Part shown: piece by piece, positions 1 through 6,142 of the stretch
How positions within the stretch are numbered: position 1 is the first letter of the stretch
Layout: every line of letters starts with the position of its first letter
Notes under the pieces: model-generated
What the model was told of the DNA's origin: nothing
The model's database searches: none
Seen by the model: the letters and a program-made list of their open reading frames with translations, nothing else
Made by a program: the position numbers and the translations under genes
Assembly (NCBI GenBank): GCA_017615405.1
Contig: JAGAAE010000098.1
Coordinates: 1-6,329 of the forward strand
Direction: 5' to 3'
DNA length: 6,329 nucleotides
Origin: Clostridia bacterium
GTDB taxonomy: Bacteria; Bacillota; Clostridia; Oscillospirales; Acutalibacteraceae

Positions 1-1343
1 AGGCTTTTCTTAACGCCGGCGTCAGAATAGTTTTAAAAGACCTCAGAAAGAATTCCGACACCTTCCAGAAAGAGGATGACTTCTGTTTTGAAGGAGGAAT
101 AAGATCCTACGTTGAATTCCTTCTTTCAAAGATAAAGAAGGATCCGCTCAACGAAAAGGTCATATATTTATCCGGAAGCAAGAAAAACGAGACCGCCGAG
201 ATAGCTCTTATGTGGTCAACGGCTTACGATAATAAGATAATGTCCTTTGCAAACACACTACATACCATTGACGGCGGTACCCACGAACAGGCATTTAAAC
301 AGACCGTAACGAGGGTTCTTAATAAATACGCTCACGATTTCAACAAAATAAAGGATTCGGCAGACAATCTTAAAGGCGATGACGTTATGGAAGGTCTTAT
401 TGCCGTCGTTTCGGTAAAACTTCCCGACGCCCAGTTTGAAAGCCAGACCAAAGCAAAACTCGGAAACACCTCGATAGGACAACTTGTAAGAGAAATAGTA
501 AACGATCAACTTTACCGTTTCTTTGAGGAAAACCCGAGCGAATCGAAGATAGTTATCGAAAAAGCGATCGCCGCTTCAAACGCAAGAGAAGCCGCGCAAA
601 AGGCAAGAGACGCCTCGAGAAACAAATCGGGAATAAGCGGAAAAGCGAGAATGCCCGAAAAATTAAAGGACTGTATTTCAAGCGATGCCACTAAAACGGA
701 ACTCTTTATCGTCGAGGGAGACAGTGCGGGAGGCAGCGCCGTTGAAGGAAGAAACTCGACCTATCAGGCGATCCTTCCTCTTTGGGGTAAGATGCTTAAC
801 GTCGAAAAGGCAAGAGAGGATAAGGTTTACGGAAACGATAAACTGACCCCCGTCGTCGTGGCGCTCGGTACCGGAATAGGCGAACACTTTGATATTACGA
901 AACTTCGCTATGATAAGATAGTTATTATGGCGGATGCCGACGTCGACGGATCGCATATCAGAACACTTCTTTTGACATTCTTCTTCCGCTATATGCCGGA
1001 ACTCATCGAAACGGGGCATATCTATTTAGCCCAGCCTCCCCTTTTCAGGGTCGCAAAGGGAAAGAAGTATTACGATGCCTTTACCGAAGAGGAAAGGGAT
1101 AGATATATTGAAGAACTCGGCGGAAACGTCGACGTCCAAAGATACAAAGGTCTTGGTGAAATGGATCACGACCAGCTTTGGGAAACGACCCTTGACCCTG
1201 AACACAGAACGATGCTCCGCGTAAATATGGCGGATGCGGCGCTTGCCGATGAGGTATTTACAATGCTTATGGGCGAAGAGGTCGAGCCGAGAAGAAGATT
1301 TATTGAAGAAAATGCAATTTTTGCAACCGATCTTGATATTTAA
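1..1343 (+). CDS. gyrB: DNA gyrase subunit B, 3' part (5' end outside window)
   Basis: ATPase/TOPRIM subunit of DNA gyrase, which pairs with GyrA to introduce negative supercoils using ATP. The frame is open from base 3, giving 446 visible residues. Family members of this short type are about 640 residues, so roughly the first 190 (the GHKL ATP-binding part) are missing. Visible in order: the transducer domain with GGTHE near the window's residue 91 and the QTK ATP-sensing loop (444-452); the TOPRIM motif EGDSAGG (714-734) with the catalytic Glu; the metal-binding DADVDGSH (933-956); RYKGLGEM (1140-1163); and the typical tail EPRRRFIEENA. There is no large insertion after TOPRIM as in E. coli GyrB. 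The ATG at 210 is internal, because homology runs on upstream of it. ParE is the main alternative, but gyrA directly downstream argues for GyrB. The residue equivalent to E. coli Lys447 is Trp (783-785). Confidence 0.97.
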   Translation, partial: AFLNAGVRIVLKDLRKNSDTFQKEDDFCFEGGIRSYVEFLLSKIKKDPLNEKVIYLSGSKKNETAEIALMWSTAYDNKIMSFANTLHTIDGGTHEQAFKQTVTRVLNKYAHDFNKIKDSADNLKGDDVMEGLIAVVSVKLPDAQFESQTKAKLGNTSIGQLVREIVNDQLYRFFEENPSESKIVIEKAIAASNAREAAQKARDASRNKSGISGKARMPEKLKDCISSDATKTELFIVEGDSAGGSAVEGRNSTYQAILPLWGKMLNVEKAREDKVYGNDKLTPVVVALGTGIGEHFDITKLRYDKIVIMADADVDGSHIRTLLLTFFFRYMPELIETGHIYLAQPPLFRVAKGKKYYDAFTEEERDRYIEELGGNVDVQRYKGLGEMDHDQLWETTLDPEHRTMLRVNMADAALADEVFTMLMGEEVEPRRRFIEENAIFATDLDI

Positions 1344-1349
1344 AGGAGG
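1344..1349 (+). promoter_or_regulatory. Shine-Dalgarno site of gyrA, touching the gyrB stop
   Basis: A perfect AGGAGG lies nine bases before the gyrA ATG at 1359 and begins on the base after the gyrB TAA (1341-1343). It fixes the gyrA start. Its closeness to the gyrB stop suggests that ribosomes finishing gyrB help start gyrA, which would favour balanced subunit synthesis; the coupling is an inference. Confidence 0.9.
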
Positions 1350-1358
1350 GAATAGAAA

Positions 1359-3896
1359 ATGCCTAAACAGGAAAACATATATTGGCCGGACGACAGTACG
1401 ACAAATATTCAACCGGTCGAAATAGTTGACGAAGTCAAGACAAGTATGCTTCAGTATTCCATGTCGGTTTTGGTAGGCCGTGCTATTCCCGACGTAAGGG
1501 ACGGACTTAAACCCGTTCACAGAAGAATACTTTATACCATGTATGAAAACGGGCTTACCCCCGACAAGGCATACAGAAAATGCGCTGATACCGTCGGTGC
1601 CGTGCTCGGTAGATATCATCCTCACGGCGACGCGTCGGTTTATGACGCGATGGTAAGAATGGCGCAGGATTTCTCACTCCGTTATCCGCTTATCGACGGA
1701 CACGGAAACTTCGGTAACATCGACGGTTACGCCCCTGCCGCCTACCGTTATACCGAGTCGAGAATGAACCGTCTTTCCCACAGTATGCTTGACGATATCG
1801 ACAAGGAAACGGTCGATTTTGTTCCGAACTACGATAACCGCTTAAAAGAGCCGGAGGTTTTGCCGGTTCGTTTCCCGCAGCTTCTCGTCAACGGATCTTC
1901 GGGTATCGCCGTCGGTATGGCGACCGAGATCCCGCCCCATAATCTGGGCGAAGTTATTGACGGAATGTGCTGTCTTATAGATAACCCGGACGCCGAACTT
2001 CAGGAAATTTGTCAATTTATCAAAGGACCTGATTTCCCGACCGGCGGTATCATTATGGGAAGAAGCGGAATTCGTGCCGCATATGCTACCGGAAGAGGAA
2101 AGATAGTTATCCGCGGCAAAGCCGAGATCGAAGAAACCAAAAACGGGCATTTCAGGATCATTATTTCCGAGATCCCCTATAAGGTCAAAAAACAGGACCT
2201 TGTCAAGGCGATATACGATCTTGCCGCCGACAAGAAGATAGAGGGAATTGACGACGTCGTCGACTATTCTTCCAAGAGAGACGGCGGTATAAGGATCATA
2301 GTCGACCTCAAAAGGGACGCAAATCCGCAGGTCGTTCTGAATAAACTTTACAAAAACACCTCGCTTCAAACAACGATAGGCGTTATCCTGCTTGCCATTG
2401 TGAACGGAAGACCACAGGTCCTGACCCTTAAAGAGATGCTTCAGAACTGCATCGACTTCCAATGCGACATAATAAGACGCAGAACGTCTTTCGAGAGAAG
2501 GAAGGCCGCCGAACGAGCCCATATTTTAGAGGGACTTAAGGTAGCTCTTGACTTTATCGACGAGGTCATAGCGATAATCAGAGGCAGCAAGACGATAGCC
2601 GAAAGTAAGGATGCCTTGACCGAAAGATTCGGGCTTGACGACATTCAGACGACAGCCATCGTTCAGATGCAGCTCGGAAAGCTTGCCGGAATGGAAAAGC
2701 AGAAGATCCTCGACGAACTCAAGGAAAAACTTGACTTTATCAAGGAATGTGACGAGATCCTTGCCGACGAAAAGAAGATACTCGACATTGTCAAAACCGA
2801 GGCTCTTAATCTTCGCGATAAGTATTCGGACGACAGAAGGACCGAGATCTCCGACGTTTTGGGAGAGGTCGATATCGAAGACCTTATTCCCGAGGAAGAG
2901 TGTGTCATAACAAAGACGGTCAACGGCTATATCAAGCGTCTGCCCGCCGACACCTATTCCGTCCAGCATCGCGGCGGCAGAGGAATAACCGGAATGACGA
3001 CCCGCGCGGATGACGTTGTTGAGAATATGTTTGTCTGCTCTTCGCACGACAGGATCATGCTCTTCTCAAATTTCGGGCGTGCATATCGCATAAAGGCATA
3101 TGAGATCCCCGAAGGATCGAGAACGGGCAAAGGAATGAACATCATTAACGTTATCCCGCTTATGCCGGAGGAAAAAATAACCGTTATTATCCCGGTTACA
3201 AAGACCGACGAAGAGGAAAGATATATCTGTATGGTAACCAAGAAGGGTGTCATAAAGAGAACGCGTCTTTCCGACTTCAAGAATACGAGAAAGAGCGGTA
3301 TTATCGCGATAAATATCGACGAAGACGACGAACTTTGCAATGTTCGTATGACCTCCGGTGAGGATAGTCTTCTTGTCGCGACCAAGAAGGGCTTTGCCAT
3401 AAGATTCAACGAGACCCAGGCGCGTTCGATGGGCAGAACGGCGAGGGGCGTCAAGGCGATAACCCTTCGTCCGGGAGATTCGGTCGAAGATATCGCGATA
3501 TGCTATGAAAACACCAAGCTTCTTACCATAACCGAAACCGGTTACGGAAGGATATCGGACGTTTCGTATTACAGGCTCCAATCCCGCGGAGGAAAGGGTC
3601 TTATCAACTACAAGGTCGATAAATACGGCGACGTTGCCGCCGTTCTTCCGGTAACGAAAGAAGAGGACATTATAATGATAGCCTCCAACGGTATCGTTAT
3701 CCGCATATTTGCCGGCGCCGTTTCCGAATTTGCCCGACCCGCGAAGGGCGTCAGGGTCATGAGGGTCGCCGAAGGCGAGAAGATCCTTTCGGTTGCTTTG
3801 GCTGAGCACGACGAAGCCGAGGTCAACGATGCTCCCGAAGAGGCTGATGCCGATGCGGGCACCGTCGACGCCGAGCCTGAAAACGACGCGGAGTAA
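1359..3896 (+). CDS. gyrA: DNA gyrase subunit A
   Basis: DNA-cleaving and DNA-wrapping subunit of gyrase, 845 residues, complete and close to the family length (about 820-880). The N-terminal breakage-reunion domain covers about residues 30-505. It holds PDVRDGLKPVHRR (44-56), the quinolone-binding region GRYHPHGDASVYD (84-96), the catalytic Tyr131 in AYRYTE (codon 1749-1751, equivalent to E. coli Tyr122) and the DNA-bending Ile183 in SSGIAVGMAT. A charged helical stretch at about 440-490 fits the coiled-coil arm. The C-terminal beta-pinwheel (about 510-815) carries a GyrA box, QHRGGRG (536-542), and a second RGGKG repeat (743-747). The box separates it from ParC. The last 30 residues are an acidic tail with 14 Asp/Glu. 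Residue 92, equivalent to E. coli Ser83, is Ala, while the Asp87 equivalent (Asp96) is kept. The ATG is supported by a perfect AGGAGG nine bases upstream; the gene lies 15 bases after gyrB and is probably co-transcribed with it. Confidence 0.98.
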   Translation: MPKQENIYWPDDSTTNIQPVEIVDEVKTSMLQYSMSVLVGRAIPDVRDGLKPVHRRILYTMYENGLTPDKAYRKCADTVGAVLGRYHPHGDASVYDAMVRMAQDFSLRYPLIDGHGNFGNIDGYAPAAYRYTESRMNRLSHSMLDDIDKETVDFVPNYDNRLKEPEVLPVRFPQLLVNGSSGIAVGMATEIPPHNLGEVIDGMCCLIDNPDAELQEICQFIKGPDFPTGGIIMGRSGIRAAYATGRGKIVIRGKAEIEETKNGHFRIIISEIPYKVKKQDLVKAIYDLAADKKIEGIDDVVDYSSKRDGGIRIIVDLKRDANPQVVLNKLYKNTSLQTTIGVILLAIVNGRPQVLTLKEMLQNCIDFQCDIIRRRTSFERRKAAERAHILEGLKVALDFIDEVIAIIRGSKTIAESKDALTERFGLDDIQTTAIVQMQLGKLAGMEKQKILDELKEKLDFIKECDEILADEKKILDIVKTEALNLRDKYSDDRRTEISDVLGEVDIEDLIPEEECVITKTVNGYIKRLPADTYSVQHRGGRGITGMTTRADDVVENMFVCSSHDRIMLFSNFGRAYRIKAYEIPEGSRTGKGMNIINVIPLMPEEKITVIIPVTKTDEEERYICMVTKKGVIKRTRLSDFKNTRKSGIIAINIDEDDELCNVRMTSGEDSLLVATKKGFAIRFNETQARSMGRTARGVKAITLRPGDSVEDIAICYENTKLLTITETGYGRISDVSYYRLQSRGGKGLINYKVDKYGDVAAVLPVTKEEDIIMIASNGIVIRIFAGAVSEFARPAKGVRVMRVAEGEKILSVALAEHDEAEVNDAPEEADADAGTVDAEPENDAE

Positions 3897-3907
3897 TACA
3901 CTGAATA

Positions 3908-3934
3908 TCTGCCGCCTTTATTCAAGGCGGCAGA
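3908..3934 (+). terminator. GC-rich hairpin after gyrA, possible terminator without adjoining U-tract
   Basis: A perfect 11-bp stem (3908-3918 pairing with 3924-3934, core CTGCCGCC / GGCGGCAG) with the five-base loop TATTC starts 11 bases after the gyrA stop. Position and stability fit the end of the gyrBA transcript. However, the bases that follow are AAAAAGCC rather than a T-run; the nearest run of six T is at 3956-3961, over 20 bases downstream. The other strand has no T-run after the stem either. It may be a weak or factor-assisted terminator, or an mRNA-protecting hairpin within a longer operon. The structure is certain; the role is not. Confidence 0.5.
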
Positions 3935-3978
3935 AAAAGCCATATCTTTACACTCTTTTTTGATAACAGGGTGATATT

Positions 3979-5040
3979 ATGATACAAAACGACGAACAAA
4001 ACTATTCCGAAAACCAAACAAACGACCAAAACGTTGCCTTCGACGCATCCTATATCGGTGAACTGCTTACAATGACGAAGAGCAAAATGGAAGAGAGACG
4101 GAAGAAAACCGAGATCAGAAGACTTTCCTGGTTGACGGGAGTTCCGTTTTTGCTTGTCTTTCTTTTTACAATGTTTTGGAAGACGATCTTCTTTGCCGTT
4201 GTAGACCTGCTGTCCATCAGTCGGCAGTCGGTAGCAGACTTTTTTTCAAGTTCCGTAAATCAGGACCTTCTTTCGGTTATTATTTCGAGCTTTATTTTTA
4301 TAGTTTTCTTTTCTCCGGCGATTAAAATTTCAAAAAGACGGGCATCCGACGTCCTTTCTTTTAAAAAACCCGAAAAAGGAACTGTTCTGCCGCTTGTTCT
4401 TATCGGATTTTCGTTTTGTATGTTTGCAAACATATTAAACAACCAATTTGCCGCGTTTTTTGAGAGTTTCGGAACAAAATACAGCGTCGGGTCGTCGCGT
4501 CCCGAGATTTCCGTCCTTTCGTTTGTAATGTCGGTTATTTCGACGGCGATTATCCCCGGTCTTGTCGAAGAATACGCATGTCGAGGCGTTATAATGGGGA
4601 TCTTACTTCCCTACGGCGAGGGTTTTGCCTTGCTTTCTACCGCCATCATTTTCGGGGTTATGCACGGGAACTTCGAGCAAATGCCCTTTGCGTTTTTAGT
4701 AGGAATAATCCTCGGATATATCCGTATAAAATCGGGCTCTTTGTGGCCGTGTATCCTCGTCCACTCCTTAAACAATCTCTTTTCGGTCCTGGTTCAGTTC
4801 GCCGGTTTTTATATTTCGGTTCAGGAGCGAAATGTCCTTCAATTAGGGCTTCTGGTATTATCGTTCATAGTCGGGCTTGTTGCAACGTTTGTTTTTACAA
4901 AAAATGAATCGGCGCTCCGACTCGACAAGAAGGTAACTTATATCAAAGAAAAAGACAAGTATAAATGGTTTTTTACCTCCCCCGTTATGATAGTTGCCCT
5001 GTTAGGGCATTTCGGTATGTCGTTCAAGTATTTTTCATGA
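3979..5040 (+). CDS. CPBP-family intramembrane metalloprotease (CAAX protease / Rce1-like)
   Basis: Predicted multi-pass membrane protein of 353 residues from the CPBP (CAAX protease and bacteriocin-processing, also called Abi) family, whose members are glutamate/histidine intramembrane proteases. The three family motifs are all present: EEYACR (EExxxR, Glu197, Glu198, Arg202), FGVMH (FxxxH, Phe225, His229) and HSLNN (HxxxN, His262, Asn266). About eight hydrophobic segments are visible, near residues 51-76, 98-116, 135-160, 177-195, 214-228, 235-250, 256-275 and 287-307, with a further one near 331-346. The first 45 residues are hydrophilic and rich in Asn, Gln, Asp and Glu, and there is no signal peptide. 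AGGGTGAT ends three bases before the ATG and supports the start. Substrate unknown: family members range from bacteriocin self-immunity to CAAX-like processing and regulated proteolysis, and no bacteriocin or prenylation gene is visible here. The next gene begins 13 bases downstream. Confidence 0.88.
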   Translation: MIQNDEQNYSENQTNDQNVAFDASYIGELLTMTKSKMEERRKKTEIRRLSWLTGVPFLLVFLFTMFWKTIFFAVVDLLSISRQSVADFFSSSVNQDLLSVIISSFIFIVFFSPAIKISKRRASDVLSFKKPEKGTVLPLVLIGFSFCMFANILNNQFAAFFESFGTKYSVGSSRPEISVLSFVMSVISTAIIPGLVEEYACRGVIMGILLPYGEGFALLSTAIIFGVMHGNFEQMPFAFLVGIILGYIRIKSGSLWPCILVHSLNNLFSVLVQFAGFYISVQERNVLQLGLLVLSFIVGLVATFVFTKNESALRLDKKVTYIKEKDKYKWFFTSPVMIVALLGHFGMSFKYFS

Positions 5041-5053
5041 AAGAGGCGAGAAA

Positions 5054-5689
5054 ATGTTTTCATTAACAAAAGCCGGCGTTGCCGCAGGCGATATCAAGGT
5101 CATCGTTACGATGCTCTTTATAATTGCCGTTTTCAGCACATTTATTTCCTTTATGCTTTCGGTAGCAAACGCGCTCGGCATCTATGAAATGACAAAAACG
5201 CTCGGCATCAAAAGCAAATGGTTCGCCTTTTTCCCCTTCTTTCAGTCGGTTGCGCTCGGAAAACTTGCCGATTGTGCAAAAGGTACGCCGAGGACCTTTT
5301 TCAGAAGAATGCTGATCATACTGAACGTCTTATATTTTGCGTTGTTTTTGATTGGTATTTGCGCCTTCCTTCTCGGATTTGTCGATACCGTTTTTGCCGC
5401 TGATAAAATCCTGACCAACAACGGAACGATCAAGGCGAACATTTTAAGTTCCCTTATAGCCCCCGGTATCATACTTTTTGCGGGAGCCGTTGTCCATCTG
5501 GTTTACAGGATAGTCTATTACATCGCTCTATTCAGGATTTTTTCGGCGTTTGTCCCGAACAGCGCGGTCGTTTATACCGTTCTTTCGATCTTGTTTCCTT
5601 TCTTGGCGCCGATCTTTCTTTTCTTTATAAGAAAAAACAAACCGATTTTCCCAAGACGAGACGGATATATTTATTTTACCGAGGGATAA
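5054..5689 (+). CDS. Uncharacterised multi-pass membrane protein
   Basis: I cannot assign a function. The 211-residue product has about four clear hydrophobic segments, near residues 14-42, 85-112, 128-160 and 170-192, plus a shorter one at about 56-68. It ends in a basic cytoplasmic-looking tail (IRKNKP followed by PRRDGY). The segment GIYEMTKTLGIKSKWFAFFP followed by LGKLAD resembles a group of small uncharacterised clostridial membrane proteins with a pattern like YxxxKxxGIKxxWxAxxP; that likeness is from memory only. No catalytic motif, metal site or signal peptide is seen. GAGG at 5043-5046 sits seven bases before the ATG. The gene lies 13 bases after the CPBP protease and its TAA is followed at once by the tadA ATG, so it is very probably in the same transcript as both. 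Confidence 0.8.
   Translation: MFSLTKAGVAAGDIKVIVTMLFIIAVFSTFISFMLSVANALGIYEMTKTLGIKSKWFAFFPFFQSVALGKLADCAKGTPRTFFRRMLIILNVLYFALFLIGICAFLLGFVDTVFAADKILTNNGTIKANILSSLIAPGIILFAGAVVHLVYRIVYYIALFRIFSAFVPNSAVVYTVLSILFPFLAPIFLFFIRKNKPIFPRRDGYIYFTEG
5681..5684 (+). promoter_or_regulatory. Ribosome binding site of tadA inside the upstream gene
   Basis: GAGG lies in the last codons of the membrane-protein gene, five bases before the ATG at 5690, which directly abuts the upstream TAA (5687-5689). A GTG at 5693 would have a slightly better spacing of eight bases, so a start one codon later cannot be excluded. Either way, initiation is probably coupled to termination of the preceding gene. Confidence 0.6.
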
Positions 5690-6142
5690 ATGGTGAACAA
5701 AAAATATATGAACGACGCGCTTTTGCTCGCAAAAGAGGCGTTTGATAACGGCGAGATCCCCGTCGGAGCGGTGATCGTCAAGGATGGAAAGATAATCTCG
5801 TCCGGACGAAACAGACGCGAAGAGAAGAAAAATGCCCTGTCTCATGCCGAGATCGAAGCGATAAACTCCGCCTGCAAGGCGCTTGAAAGCTGGCGGCTTG
5901 ACGGATGCGAGATATACGTGACCCTCGAGCCATGCCCGATGTGCATGGGGGCAATTCTTGATTCGCGCATCGATACCCTCGTTTTCGGAGCCTTTGATCT
6001 TGACGGCGGTTGTGCCGATAGTGTATTAAGGCTTCAAGATCATATAAATTCCTCAAAACTTTCGGTTTTCGGGGGGATCTGCGAGGAAGAATGCAAAAAA
6101 CTTATCGTAGACTTTTTCGGCGTGGTGAGAAACCGTGAATAA
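5690..6142 (+). CDS. tadA: tRNA adenosine(34) deaminase
   Basis: Zinc-dependent cytoplasmic deaminase that converts adenosine 34 of the tRNA-Arg(ACG) anticodon to inosine so that it can read CGU, CGC and CGA. Length is 150 residues, normal for the family. The catalytic HAE motif (His52, Glu54 as proton shuttle) and PCPMC (zinc ligands Cys82 and Cys85) are intact. GEIPVGAVIV (21-30), Asn41, and WRL and YVTLEPC flanking the site match TadA rather than a cytidine or guanine deaminase. Asp103 aligns with E. coli Asp108. The following loop reads GGCADS where E. coli has GAAGS, a small departure. The start directly follows the upstream stop, and the 3' end overlaps the next gene by eight bases, which points to a single polycistronic message. 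A guanine or other small cytidine-deaminase-fold enzyme is the alternative, and I consider it unlikely. Confidence 0.94.
   Translation: MVNKKYMNDALLLAKEAFDNGEIPVGAVIVKDGKIISSGRNRREEKKNALSHAEIEAINSACKALESWRLDGCEIYVTLEPCPMCMGAILDSRIDTLVFGAFDLDGGCADSVLRLQDHINSSKLSVFGGICEEECKKLIVDFFGVVRNRE
6124..6128 (+). promoter_or_regulatory. Ribosome binding site for the GTG-started gene within tadA
   Basis: GGTGA inside the last codons of tadA is complementary to the 16S rRNA tail and ends six bases before the GTG at 6135. The first in-frame ATG comes 29 codons later, within what looks like conserved sequence, so the GTG is the better start. Confidence 0.6.

Noticed and set aside
210..212. ATG as a start for a truncated gyrB
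   Set aside because: The frame and GyrB homology (for example AFLNAGVRI, EGGIRSYVEF) continue to the window edge, so the gene is cut by the window and is not a short version.
1026..1625. Antisense open frame of 199 codons across the gyrB-gyrA junction
   Set aside because: It lies opposite strongly conserved gyrase sequence, has no recognisable domain, and its existence follows from the codon bias of the sense genes.
3066..3809. Antisense open frame of 247 codons within gyrA (also 1842-2522 and 2526-3047)
   Set aside because: Compositionally odd products with no motif, fully opposite the GyrA domains; shadows of the sense codon pattern.
1..3896. ParE/ParC (topoisomerase IV) instead of gyrase
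   Set aside because: The GyrA box and acidic tail in the A subunit and the tandem B-A order with a short gap favour gyrase.
3897..3978. tRNA, riboswitch or small RNA gene in the only sizeable intergenic gap
   Set aside because: At 82 bases with a single hairpin and no cloverleaf or known aptamer pattern, nothing beyond the hairpin and ribosome binding site is supported.
3947..3980. Possible promoter before the CPBP gene (TTTACA as -35, TATTAT as -10)
   Set aside because: The spacer would be 22 bases and the -10 would overlap the start codon. No other pair with a 16-18 base spacer looks convincing.
4578..4907. Alternative + strand frame inside the CPBP gene
   Set aside because: Overlaps the region holding the protease motifs in another frame, has no ribosome binding site and gives a Cys/Arg-rich product with no domain.
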